DNA of 64,000 nucleotides. Origin: Cornus controversa (Eukaryota > Streptophyta > Magnoliopsida > Cornales > Cornaceae). The stretch is from positions 56,427,146 through 56,491,145 of the forward strand of contig CM048852.1 of NCBI GenBank assembly GCA_026545225.1. Reading direction: 5' to 3'. Positions 11,083 to 23,300 of the stretch are shown here, piece after piece. Under the pieces are notes generated by a model. It made no database searches. It was not told where the DNA came from and was given only the letters and a program-made list of their open reading frames with translations. The position numbers and the translations under genes were made by a program. Every line of letters starts with the position of its first letter. The stretch's first letter is position 1.

Positions 11083-14000
11083 CTACCTGAAATATATAGA
11101 AACCTGAGGAATATCAATATCATTATCTTCATCATCCTCACAAGCCACTACCACATCAATATGTCGCCGATATGGAGGAACCTCTGCTTTGGCCACTTCC
11201 CTGGCCAGATCCACCATCTTCCGGTCCATCCGCTCTTTGTGCCTTGGAAACATGCTGTTATAGAGCAAGCAACTCCCGTAGGAGATGCTGTAAGCATTAA
11301 GCCCCTTGTTTTTAAGCCATTGAAGAAGCTCTCTCAAAGTTTGATTCTCTCTCAAAATCCACCTGTCCCAAACGGTCCAGCTCATGTCCTGGTGCTTGAT
11401 CACCTTGGGAGGAACAGGCTCAGCCATGGAGAACAGAGGAAGTGCTAGGTTGGCAAAGGTATTCCGGTAGTCCTCCAGTTTGTGACCTCCATCAAGAACT
11501 TTGTACAGCTCCAGGCAGACAAGGCCAGTTGCCATAGCAGTGGAGGTTGCAATTGCTGGGATGATTCTACCTGCAATAAATTTGGCCTTAAGCTTGTCTA
11601 CTTCAGGGATGCTATAATTCCTTGCCCTCATGTTGGCAAATCCAGCTATAAGCTCCATGTGATAGTTGGTATCATCGTCCTGCACATTCAAAAGAATTAT
11701 AAAGGAGGGTCTCTCAACAGTGGAGATACATGCATGAGCAGCATGACCATCACATAGAAAGATGCAAAACTAGGAAAAAACAGTCTATCCCCCTGTGCAC
11801 CTAGTACGATATACTCTAGACCCTTCCACTTCAACATGACATCTCGCAAGACATGCCAATTATGATAACATATTCACAAGGAACGAACACGCTCAACACA
11901 GTTGTATCATCTAAAGCTTAGCTTCCAACAATATCCCCATGGTAAATAAATAAATAAACATTGTCCTTGGATCACAAGCCAACCAATGATGCAATTATCC
12001 TTCAGCAGTTGACAATATTCATTCTATACCAGCAGAAAGAATAGGACGTCATACGGTTAGAAACAGAATGGTGTCCAATGGTATAACCTCTCCTCCATCA
12101 AAGGGGGAGGTGAGGGGTTCGAGCCCTGTCATTGGCAATTTGTGAAATGTGTATGAATACTTGCCTAACCAAAAAAAAAGTCTGCGAAGTTGACAATCTA
12201 AACGAGAACCCAGCTTTGTGGTGTGGCAAATAGTAATAGGAAAAAACAAAAGGGAAAAAAATTAACCTTCTCAAATTGAACTGGATTCATCTTGAAACCT
12301 GGTGGCAGCTGTTTCTGGTATTTTTCCAACTTCATGACCAACTCATTGATGACTGCAGCATCATCTATGGATGAGGCTGAAAGACTAGTGGCCTTCTCAT
12401 CTGTCACAATTTTCACATCGTCCTTGGGCTGGAAATCAGGGATTATCACTTTGTTAATTGCATCAGCTAACTTCTTAGGAGACTTAACCCAGTCAGGAAT
12501 TGGGATGCCAAATGTCTCCGCTCGTAATACGGATGCCGCCATAACAAAGTGAAGGTGACTGGTATCATCAACAGAATACTGCAACGGGCGAGGAAAACGC
12601 TTTGGGGCAGACCAGAATGGTGTTCCACTACTGGTGACAGCATCCTCGGGGAACGTGAATGCTAACTGCTTCACACGGTTAGCAAAATAGTCTTCAAACC
12701 TAGTTCCATAAAAGGCACATCATAAGAAACTGTGTGGGCAAAAAGATAGTAAGGGCAGCAAAATGAGGACAAACATAATTAGTAAAACAAAGTACTTCAA
12801 ACGGGCCCAAAATATGCAATCTTGGAATGTTTCACATCTCTCCTCAAGGCATTCAAGAACACGTTCCAAATTGTGCCGGGCCTGTGCATCACCAGCATTC
12901 TTCATCGTAGATGTATATTCACTGGGACTGGTTAAATAGGCATTTACTTCAGCTGGTGTTTTCTCAAGCAAACCCTCAAACTCAGATCGAGCCCACGTCA
13001 AGCAGTGGTCAATGTTATGTGGGAATGAATGCACTGTGCACATCGGTGCTTGTTTCTCAGGTGGGTCCCTTGAGGCACCATAGTTTTCTGTCAAGTGAGG
13101 GATAACCATCTGGGTGTTGCACTTGGCACCTAGGGTTCCCGACTCCAGAAGCGGTTTCTGGAAATACAAGCACCTCTGATCAACGTAAAGCCTGGCATTT
13201 ACATTATCCAGTGCATTGATGACTACACTCAGATTCTCCCAGAATGTATCATCAAACACATTCTCAGTCTCAGGGTTAGCACGGTTTTGAAGGGCTTCAA
13301 CGTGGAGACGATGGTTTATCAAAGAGGCAGCTGAAGCAGCAACTGTTGATTTGGCCTGCCCTATGTTCCAATCCCGGAAAAGAAACTGCCTGCTTAGGTT
13401 GCTCTTCTCGATGACATCATCATCTGTAATTGTCAGCTTTCCTTGCTTGCCACAACAAACCCCCATCAGAGCTACATTTTTCAAGAACTCGCATCCTAGT
13501 GCACCAGATCCCACAATAAAAACTTTTGCATCCTCTAGTTTTTTCTGAAGTTTAGATCCAAACACAGAGATCTGTGCATCATAACGACTGTTTAAGGGCT
13601 TCAAGTCACTGGGATCCAGGGGTTCGGCAGGAAGGGACTCAACAGAGTCGAAATAGAAAAACTGTCGACAAAAAAGCCAAAGGTATGTTAGGTTAACGCC
13701 GTAAACATAAATTAACATTTAAAAGACACAGTCCTAGGTGGAAAAGCTTGTGACTCATCAAGAAGTAGCAATTCAGTAGAAGTTCCATTTAACAGGCCAA
13801 ATAACAGATCTAGTGGAAGTTTTTATTCGGTCCAGTAATTGCCTCTAACTAGGCTTGACCAAATTTTGAAATAGATTCACAAGTAGTATTTAGCTTAAAA
13901 TTACATTGAGAACCAGTTCCATGCACAATAACTAACCTGAAAAAGAGGATGAAACTTCCCAGAGCAAGCCTTCACAACTTCCTGTCCAACAATACCACCA

Positions 14001-15104
14001 AACATGGCAGCCATGGGATTTAGCACAGCCCTAGAACCAAATGCAAAGTTCCGAAGAAGTTTTTGGTCAATTTCTTCGAGTTTCCCATCTTCTGAGCTAT
14101 TGTTGATGTTAGTGGCTAAAGATATCAGTTTCTGAGCATCCTCCTCTGACCCAGCAACAGGAAAGCGTCCCATCTCCAATATAAACTTATCCAATGCTTG
14201 AAATGCCAAGTGTAGGAGAGATGGTCGATCAAACTTGGAGAAGTCACTTAGAAGAAAATCACCAGGATCAGTAAGTGCTTCTCGCAATGGCTTAAAGTTC
14301 AATACTTTAGGTTGCTTCACCTGTGTGACAATACCACCTTTCTGATATGCAGAATAATTTGAGGTATCCTCTTCAATGGAGAATGAATAGGGCCTTGCAT
14401 TCTTGACCTTCCTAGGTTTTCCATCATTCAATTCTGTCATCCCATGGACTTCTGAGAATAAAACAAAATCACCATCCTGAAACTCAAGCCTCTCATCATC
14501 AACACATGCTACAAGAGCAGGGTTATCATTGCTAATAGATGCAATAATGCCAGTGTGAGGATCTTCACCATCAACATCAAAAACTGTAAACTCAGGGCCA
14601 AAGTCACAAAACACGCTACCAAAAAGGCCCCGTACTTCAGATTTAATAAAAGCAATTGGGGGTTGATGGTTATGGCAGTAATCATCAAATTCAATCGCTT
14701 TCTCTAAGCTTATATCTGTGAATACCACAGCCTGCAGCCATAAATTTTAAATGATTATATTACAAAACTGTTCAGTAAAGCAGGAAAATAAATTGAAGAA
14801 ATGTAAAGAGAATATGCATTGTTCCTAAAGAAGCCTACAAAAAATACACATAGAAAATCTATAAAAAAAAAAAAAAGATATACAGGTAAAAAAATGTGCA
14901 TCCATCACCCACGCAAAGAAAGCAAGGATAGACTTATTCCGTAGTCTCAGAAGCTTAAAATTTGTTACAAGCTCCGCCCACGAAAAAAGAAAGAGAAAAA
15001 ATAAGTTTAAAAATGGTAGGACATCATGATAGTGCTGGTTTATTTGAGTAATGTGAAAATAATGAAAGATGTAACAGAATCAACTTCAGTAGGCTACTAC
15101 TGAA

Positions 15105-15150
<46 letters not shown>

Positions 15151-18100
15151 TAAATGTGTAGGTTCTGATATAGAAAGGAATGACTAACACTAAGTCTGGA
15201 TTGTATTGGACAATATAGGTAAGAAGATAAGCTGAGAATGAGATGGGAGAGAGAGAAAACAAGAGTGACTAGGAGAGAGAAGGGGCTCCAGAATTGACCT
15301 TCTGTCTCCATACCATGGGGTATTTATAGACCTCTAGCATGGGCTTTTGACAGCTGTCATCCTATGCGGCATGTTACCACGTGTCCCTTCCTTCACCACC
15401 CTTGGTTGTAACCATGAGCATATGTCCTTGTGTTCCCGTGGGCTAATCAAACCCGCGAGGAACGCTATGACAGTGCCCACTTGGGGTCAGCTTAGCATAA
15501 CTTTTCAGTTTATACCCATAGCTCAACAAGCCTTCCTCTCAATCCTCCATTCCACACTCAACCCATCTTCCCGCTAGGAATCATAACATCATATGCTTCG
15601 TCATGACACCCTATCCACCTAGGCCATATCACAGTGCGCATCTGTGCCAAGAAAGACCCAAGGACCATAGTGGCTTCATACAAGTTCCAACTCTTCAAAA
15701 TTGGGAGTAACGTCGCGACAAGTTACTACTCATTTTCAAGTAAGAACATGTAATCCTCCACACAATCCCTGCTACGAGAGTGATCACTCGGGGTCATGAG
15801 CTATGGGATCACGAGCTTAGAGCCACGTGATCGCCCCTTAATCCACGAGCTCTCGCAGCCCTCGAGCCTAAGAAGCATGGAAACGGATACGGGACACGGA
15901 TACGACACAACATGGACACGGCAAATCCTAAAAAAATTAGAACACGAGCACGACAAGGACACGGCAAATAATAAATATTTATTTTTATATAATATTTGAT
16001 GTCGTACTTTAAATAATTCAGAGTAATATTATTTTTCATCAACCTAACAAAGAAAAAATTCACAAATCATAAGTCAAAAGTACACAATTGAATCTACTCC
16101 ACAACAACAATAATTATAGGAGAACGATGTCACAAAATCATAAAACCAAATCAAAACGAGACATTAGAATAAAAACTAGTCTTATCATTTAAAAATCATT
16201 CCAACTTACCCCAAATACAAAAGCATCATTAGAAAGTCACATGCAAAAGATAACAGTTGTACAATAAGAGAAAGAAGAGCAAAAAAGAACAAATGAGATG
16301 TGTTGCAATTGAATTGTTAAAACAACATTTCTAGAACTTGTGTTTTGCTAGGAAAAAGAAAGAAAGAGGCTAAAAAAAGAGAAAAAAACAAAAAAAAAAT
16401 AGGGTTTTGCTAGAAAAAGAATTAGGGATTAGTGAAAAATAAAGTAAGAATCCATGGAAGAGAAAAGATTCATGAAAACAAGAGGAAAAGGAAAGAAAAA
16501 AAATTGGTGTGTCCATGCCATGTCCGAAAAATAAAAAATAAAAAAAAATCAAACACGTTTTTTTGGCATGTTCGACACGTGTCGGGGCATGTCCGACGCA
16601 TGTCTGTGTTCGACACGTGTCCAACACGGATTCTTTGTCTTTTTAGGCGCGTCCGTGCTTCCTAGCCTGAAGCATACAAGGTAATTTAGATTTAGGAGCG
16701 TCTGCAAAACACACTCGCGAAAAGAGTGTTATCAATAAAATACCTCCAATCTACTTACCAAAATATGCCCACAAGAGGAGGTTGCCCCCAATACCTTTGC
16801 TTTTTCCCTCTTTTGTATACTCGTAATTTAAGGCCCAAAAGGGTCTTCTTCGACAACACCCCTTCTCGCATGGGCAATGCACACGGATAGACTCTCCCCG
16901 CATGCGGGTTATTCATAAGAGTGCAACTTGGGTTGGGCAACCCGAACCCAACCCGATTTTTTACGGGCTTGGGCAACTATTTTTACAATTAGGGTTAAGC
17001 TTGGGTTGAAAAACCTCAACCCAAACTTAATTAGGGTTGGACTTAGGTTGAGGTGCCAACAACCCGAGCCCAACCCAAATTGTAATATTATTTTTATACA
17101 TATTTTTTATTTTAAATATATTTTATATATAATATTCAAATTATGATAACCTTTTTCTTTTCAACTTCCTTTATTTAAATCTTAATTTATTGTAGATTAA
17201 CACTTCTGGATAATTAATTTCCTAAAAATTTGTTTGTAATTTTTTAGAAATTTGCATTTAAGTTCTTAATTTTTTTGTTTTTAGGAAAAATCAAATGTGA
17301 AACTTATTAAAGATCACTTTAAATTTTCAACGGAAAAATTGGTGATATAGATAACCCGAATTAACCTGACTTTTTAACCCGAAATCTCAACCCGAGTTGC
17401 AAACCCGAGTTTAAAAATTTAAGGATGGGTTGGAATAGGGTTGAGTAGTTAGGTTGGAAGTAGGGCTAGAGCTGAGTTAGGGTTGAACATTTGATATGTA
17501 GGGTTGAGCCCGAATTGTATCTCTAACCCGCTTAACCCGCCCGAGTTGACCCCTAGTTATTCATGCGGGTAGGCTTTGATCTCCCCCGCACAAGTTATCC
17601 ACGCAGATAGTTATTTCCCGCAAAGTTGCGCAGGCATAGTTCTCCCGCGCATGGTACTTTTGTTCATATTCCTTTAAACCACACTATTCACAAACAAATG
17701 CGTACAACATAATTCAATAACAAGACAATATCTTCTCCTTGCAATTTTAAATCATTAACAAACAAATGCGTATAACTTAATGCAATAAAAAGACAATATC
17801 TTCTTCTCGCAATTTTAAATCATTAACAAACAAATGCGTACAACATAATTCAATAACAAGACAATATCTTCTCCTCGCAATTTTAAATCATTAACAAACA
17901 AATGCGTACAACATAATGCAATAACAAGACAATATCTTCTTCTCGCAATTTCAAATCAAAATAGCCTCATTATATACCGATATTCTAAGATAACAATTGT
18001 TTTGAAGCTCCAACAATGAAGGGTAGGAGTAATTCAGAATTTGATTTACAGAGCCATTAACAATCATTATGTGTTGGCAAGTCATTTATATCATATATCA

Positions 18101-20871
18101 ATCCACTAAAAATATTTCTTTCACAAGTAAAGACGAATGAGGGTGTAGCTATCCTATCCAAACTTGGATTGGGGAAGATTAGGCGGGAATATTAGGCCAC
18201 TTAGCCATCCGTTTGGCGAAAAGTCTTCTACTTGGGATGATTATAGTATGTTCATTTGACGTGTATAAAGCTTGGTATGTTGGAAGGGTCATCTTGCTGC
18301 CATGGATATTTGTAGCCTACTCTACCACCTTAGTTTCTCTAGATTATTTTAGATTATTTTCTCCTTTTTAGATATTTGTACACATATTTTCACATGTGAT
18401 TTGTCAAGAAAGATCTATCCAGGAGTTACTGGTTTATGTCAAGTTTCCCTTCTTCTATAAATTTTTAAAATAGTGTGTCAATTCTTAACATTCTTCTCTT
18501 TTTCAAGTGACTTTTATTTTGTAACGTGCTTGTCGTTATAAGTTTTTTTGATTTAATGTATACTTTTTTCACTTTATATATACAAATATAATATAAAAAT
18601 ATATTGAACTACATATTTTATAAAATTTTGATAATAAAAAAAGACGGTTTCTATTATTTCTCTTACATTTTTTCTATTCATGTAAAAAAATTCTTATTTA
18701 ATAACTAGATTTATGAATCTATCTAATTTATTTGATTTGAAAAACGTAAATTCTCGAATTAACTTTATTTCGAGACATCAAACAAAAATAGTTTATAATC
18801 ACTAAAAACACGAAGCTGCCATTACCACTATTAAAAAAAATAGTTGTTTTTCTCAAAAACCTTACTTTTGTCTACAACAAATCATCCTGGTCATTGAGAA
18901 AATTTCAAATACTTTCCATTATTCTTAAAAATATAAATAATAATAGTTATTATGTGTCAACTTGTGCAAATATGTGGAGGGAGTAATGAAAATGTATGAG
19001 TGTAATAAAAGTGTATATAATGAATTTGTGACGTGATGTGTAAGTAATTTGAGTAGTAAGTTCTTGGAGTTCAAAAACTACGATGAGATAGTGGTAAATG
19101 TCATCTTACTTAAAATAAAACAAAAACAATAGTGACAAAAGTGGTACCCCAATTTGTGGGATTGGAGGTCATGTTTAAAGTTGTGTACAAGAGTTTGGAA
19201 AAATTATATATTTTATTATAGTGTAATGTTTAATGTGGTTTTATAAAATATATTCAATTATTACAGAAATTAAATGGGATGTGGTAAAAGAAAGTGTTTT
19301 CCATCTACCTCGTAGATTGACACTCATCTCTGAAATTAAGTTTGGATTTTTTATTCTCCTTCAATCATGTCATGTGAAGTATTAGGGTGTTCGATTTGGT
19401 TTGTGTTCCAAACACATATCATATACCCCTACCCATTTCATGCTGTGTCAACACAAGTATGGGAAGGAAAAATGGAAGAGTCCATGTAACAGAGCCCTGC
19501 ATAATTTAGAGCACATAATTCCGATATGTGGCACATACGGTTTGGGCATATTAGTGAGTGTGACGGGGCGGAACTTCACAAATGGAAATTGCTAAATGAT
19601 ATAAAATCATATGAGTTTTCATGTTGTGTCAACACAAGTATGTGAAGGAAAAATGGAAGAGACCATGTAACAGAGCCCTGCATAATTTAGAGCACATAAT
19701 ATCAATATCTGGCACACATACGGCTTGGGCATATTAGTGAGTGTGACAGGGCGGAACTTCACAAATGGAAATTGCTAAATGATATAAAATCATGAGTTAT
19801 ATTTTTACAAATACTACGTGTATAAGAAGTAATGTGAACACGTGGTATACTAGCAAATGCATACTCAACTACATACATTCGGATGCATGCGACCAGATAA
19901 ATATAATTGCAACATATAGCAAGTAATGACTACTTGAACTTACCTGAAAATGAGAGAGTTGTTCCTTAGTCAGTTCAGTTGTTAAACTTGAAATGAACAC
20001 AGAGTTATTGAGTTCTTGCAGTTTCAAAACAGAAGCCAGGGCTCGATTCTTCCCCACATCATCCTCAGAGAAAATGAAATTGCTAGATAAGTCCCACAAC
20101 TCCACATTTCCTTCGTCGTGCAAGGTCACAGACTTGACACCAGCAAGAATAAGGTTCTTTGCTGCAGGTGCAAAAATCCCGTTCTATCAAAACCAATGAA
20201 CAAATTATTGAAACCAACTAGCATTCTTTAACTTGCATCAGAACTAATATCATTCAAATAAACTAAAAAATAAAAAATAAATAAAAAACAACAACATTAC
20301 CAAACCACAACATTAAAATTGCAAAATAAATTACAGAATTCAATAAAAATCCCAATTTCTTGCAATAAATTGTCCAAACAAATTATACACAGCATTACGC
20401 ACGTATTACAAAGCCTACTAGATGGATTTGCTATAAAAGACATGATCAAGAACCTAACTTTTATGGCAAATTGAGCAATCTCAATTATCTACCATAAATG
20501 TCATAAAGTAGATCAACAAAAGGCATAAATTATACAGAATTAAGCATACCAATTTCGGTACCGAGGCCTTGCATCCCCGAGATAAGAATGTTTGAGGCGA
20601 ATAGCCGCCGCATAGTCTCGCGACCGTACACAGCCAGCTGACGGCTGTGCAGATCCTCGTCGATATCTGGCGGATTCCCATCACCAAATGCCACAATCGG
20701 CGCTTTACCGTTGCCGTTAACATTTCCTCCCATCGTCGCGGTGGTGGTGGCGGTTGCCGACGAGATCAAGCAATCGATCTTATGCTTCTTGATCAAAGAT
20801 TCAGTCTTTTGGGTGTCTTCTTCTGCGTCCGATACAACCTCTCCTCCAACAGCTCTCTTTTCAGGAAGCAT
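11083..20871 (-). CDS. UBA1: ubiquitin-activating enzyme E1
   Basis: E1 enzyme that adenylates ubiquitin with ATP, forms a thioester on its catalytic Cys and passes ubiquitin to E2s, in cytosol and nucleus. Coding exons (minus strand): 20550-20871, 19944-20161, 13937-14731, 12796-13661, 12267-12699, 11083-11679. All junctions are GT-AG with matching phase and give 1076 aa, the usual length for plant E1s. Landmarks are the inactive adenylation repeat ([20 protein letters not shown]), the ATP-binding GSGALGC at 496-502, and the catalytic Cys in PMCTVHSFP at about residue 653 (codon 13038-13040). The C-terminal ubiquitin-fold domain ends [11 protein letters not shown] start at the ATG at 20871 (MLPEKRAV, typical of plant E1s). 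An in-frame ATG at 20898 probably lies inside a 5'-UTR intron. The 5.2-kb intron at 14732-19943 is filled with repeats. Confidence 0.95.
12058..12179 (+). mobile_element. tRNA-derived SINE-like insertion in UBA1 intron
   Basis: This stretch has a tRNA-like A-box region (TGGTGTCCAATGG near 12069), a B box GGTTCGAGCCC at 12116-12126, a short unrelated body and a terminal A-rich tail (AACCAAAAAAAAAG). That is the usual SINE layout, on the strand opposite to UBA1. It is not a tRNA because no cloverleaf follows. Target-site duplications were not found. Confidence 0.55.
15110..15147. repeat. (TA)n microsatellite
   Basis: A pure alternating TA run in the UBA1 intron. Confidence 0.9.
15869..16664. 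mobile_element. hAT-like non-autonomous element (ACACGTGTC-rich ends)
   Basis: The ends are inverted: TAAGAAGCATGGA at the left, and TCCGTGCTTCCTA at the right, which is the reverse complement of TAGGAAGCACGGA. Subterminal regions on both sides are rich in CGGACACG/CGTGTCC motifs. The interior is AT-rich and non-coding. This matches non-autonomous hAT-type transposons. A clean 8-bp target duplication could not be read, so the class is tentative. Confidence 0.5.
16916..17555. mobile_element. hAT-type MITE, family A copy 1
   Basis: A 640-bp element flanked by a perfect 8-bp duplication, GTTATTCA (16908-16915 and 17556-17563). The left end is TAAGAGTGCAACTTGGGTTG and the right end is CGAGTTGACCCCTA. 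Subterminal AACCC/GGGTT repeats fill both ends. It has no transposase ORF. An 8-bp duplication with TA(G)GGGTGCAAC-like ends is typical of hAT elements. It matches the copy at 23711 along nearly its whole length. Confidence 0.85.
17690..17958. repeat. 68-bp tandem repeat, about 4 units
   Basis: Units begin CAAACAAATGCG at 17691, 17759, 17827 and 17895, exactly 68 bp apart. They differ from each other at a few positions (CTCCTT/CTTCTC variants). This is a minisatellite in the UBA1 intron. It is not a CRISPR because there are no unique spacers. Confidence 0.9.
19438..19800 (+). repeat. 181-bp direct tandem duplication
   Basis: Two units, beginning with CATGCTGTGTCAACAC at 19439 and CATGTTGTGTCAACAC at 19620. 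They are highly similar through AAATGATATAAAATCAT. The function is unknown and it lies in the UBA1 intron. Confidence 0.85.
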
Positions 20872-20884
20872 ATAGTGCAATGAA

Positions 20885-21320
20885 CTGTTACCCACCATTT
20901 TTAAATTACATCAAAATATCAATAACAGAGTACATACATGTAGATACAGATTTACATACACAGATATATACATGCAGGGTTTGAATATCTAATGCTAAAA
21001 ATCGTATTTCTTATATAGAGGGTCAAAGACGGATGGTTGATGTAAAGAAATTACTCAAATTAGAGATCGATTGAGAATATAAAAACATCAATAAATTGTA
21101 TTTTATTGAGAATATAAAAACATCACCACCATTTTAAATTGCGTCAAGACATCAATAACAGAGTATATTCATGTAGAGATAGATATTTATATACACACAG
21201 ATATATATAAAGGATTTGAGTATCTAATGCTCAAAATGGTATTTTTATATATATGGTCAGAGACGGAGAGTCGAAGTAAAGAATATAGAGATCGATTGAG
21301 AATATAAGCAAAGAACATAC
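20885..21320 (-). other. probable 5'-UTR intron of UBA1 with internal duplication
   Basis: On the minus strand a donor GTATGTTC follows CATAATCA at 21321, and an acceptor GTAACAG lies just before 20884. Splicing these would remove the ATG at 20898 and leave the ATG at 20871 as the first one. The intron is made of two diverged direct units (about 20890-21083 and 21124-21307). Both contain an ACCACCAT/ACCCACCAT block, so the 20898 ATG belongs to the repeat and not to conserved coding sequence. Confidence 0.6.
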
Positions 21321-21510
21321 TGATTATGACTTTGATGGAGTGAAGAAATCGATTGTGATAGGCAGTGAACGAACGGAGATGAGGAGTTTCGGGGTTTGAG
21401 TTGTTTGGCTTCTGTGAGGTGGGTTCATCTCATCTCCCCTTTTTAGTGAGAGAGAGAGAGAGAGAGAGTGGGGGGCGGAAAAGAAAAGGGAGTCTTTCAG
21501 GGACTTAAAT
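21321..21510 (-). promoter_or_regulatory. UBA1 leader/promoter region with (CT)n
   Basis: The putative first, non-coding exon and promoter of UBA1. A CT-repeat tract (read on the minus strand; GA on plus at 21449-21468) lies here, which is common in plant 5' leaders and core promoters. The transcription start is not determined. Confidence 0.4.
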
Positions 21511-21539
21511 CCGAAATACACTCTTTTTCCGCGTTATTT

Positions 21540-23295
21540 CGTGGTACTTCTTTAATAAGCGGTGAAATTTAAAATATAAGAATGTTATTTAACAAATATT
21601 ATTTACCGATCTTTAACCGAAAAATAAAAAAAGACAAACATTACAAATGACTTTCCGAAAAATAAGTCGGCACGGGGGCATACACGCATTGAATTTAAAT
21701 CTCTTTTTTTAAAAAAAATCATAATTTAACTATCAAAAATATTTGAAAAAATAATTTTATGATTCAAAATATCTATATTTATTTACCGTCTAAAATAACT
21801 CTTCGATTTAATGATCATGATTTACTCACTACATTCACACCTAAATTCATATACACATTCACCTACTCTCACATCCTTAAAATAATTCAGTCCAACAAAT
21901 TTTTTTTATAATGTCATAGACACAGGCAATATATACACACAAAAATGAGTAATATTACACATTGTTCGCAGTTGAATTTGAACCATAGTATCTGTCAGAG
22001 GATCTTATCTCACATCTGATTTGGATGGTAAAGTAATTGGGTATAAATGGGATGGTAGGCAATACTATCCAATAACTCAAGTTTTTGAGTCATTAGTAAA
22101 CGTCCGACCTATTACAGTTATTATCAGAGCCAAAACCCAGTTATTTCATTAATCAACTTTCTCACAAGCTAAATATACAGAGTGATTATTTTTTGAAACT
22201 TAAATATGAAAACTCATTTTTAGACAATTTTGCTATTTCAAAATTGTTCTTTTAATTGAATTTTTTTTTCAGTTTTAAATGTGAGGGATTTTTTTCCCTC
22301 AACAAGAATTCACACACTCACTTTTATTTCTACGAATGATTGAACCATCGACTTTTTACTTTAGAAGAATCAAACATAAAAAAAAGTACCACTAAGTTAG
22401 TGTCTTTGGTAAAAATATATGTCGAGCACAATTTTTTCATGGTGCACACTTCACCACATTTATTTTAAATTTCCCCTACTATAATTTCACCACTATAATA
22501 TTGAAATTCGAAGTATAAAATGGTGTTGCGTGGCTGACAATGTGACACTTCGTGAATTGCATCACAAAGTACTTTCTAGTGGTGAAGATTTTGACTCATC
22601 AATGTAATAGAAAAAGTGGAAAGGAAAAATTCATGCGTCTCCATTCACATGGAATTAAGACAAGGACAGTGATGATAATAATAATCAAATTAGAGTTGTA
22701 GTGAAATTTTTAAGTCATTTAATTTTTCATGGACTTTAATTAACATGTCAAAAAGTCATATCACAACAATAATTTTTCATGTTATTATTAAAATATTAGA
22801 TGTTGTTGATAATCCAATTCAGCCTTCAATTCTAAATAGCTTAAAAAAATGCAATTATCCATCAAGTACATTTGATAACATGTTTTGAATATCACAATTA
22901 TTACTTAAAAAATAAGTATTAGTTAAACAACAACAACAATCAATTTTTTTTCGACGGCTAAGTTAAAATAAAGTAAAGTAAAATTTTAAGTGATACTAAT
23001 TTCACTTATTACTGAATACTGACCACTAATTTTTTTTTTTAAAAATATCAAATATTTATCAATTTATTTTAGAAAAAACTACCACTTATAATTTTCAGCG
23101 GTTAAAATTTTAATACTTATTTTTCATTTTTTTATCAAACACCACCTACCATCTCAAGTTTTAATTGAGTTTAACCTCACCAATTCAAGCTATAAAAAAA
23201 TCATGAGTTTTAATTTGTGGGAGTTAGATTTTAAAATATTTTAAGGGATACATTGTATTTATATTGGATTGTCTTATGCACTTCATTAAAAAGTA
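21540..23295. other. AT-rich intergenic region
   Basis: No gene, RNA or element with recognisable ends was found. It holds many A and T runs and scattered short frames that are not coding-like. Confidence 0.4.
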
Positions 23296-23300
23296 CTTAA

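Larger units (their letters stand above)
14732..19943 (-). other. repeat-filled second coding intron of UBA1
   Basis: A 5212-nt intron between coding exons 2 and 3. It begins with donor GTAAGT next to LSHFQ and ends CTGCAG before AVVFTDIS, phase 0. It contains a TA microsatellite, two MITE-like elements, a 68-bp repeat array and a 181-bp tandem duplication, listed separately. The remaining AT-rich parts (about 18.0-19.4 kb) show nothing recognisable. Confidence 0.85.

Noticed and set aside
12069-12126. A and B box sequences, considered as a tRNA gene
   Set aside because: No cloverleaf or acceptor stem can be formed and an A-rich tail follows; it is a SINE-like insertion.
17690-17958. Regular 68-bp repeats, considered as a CRISPR-like array
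   Set aside because: The whole unit repeats with no unique spacers, and this is plant nuclear DNA; it is a minisatellite.
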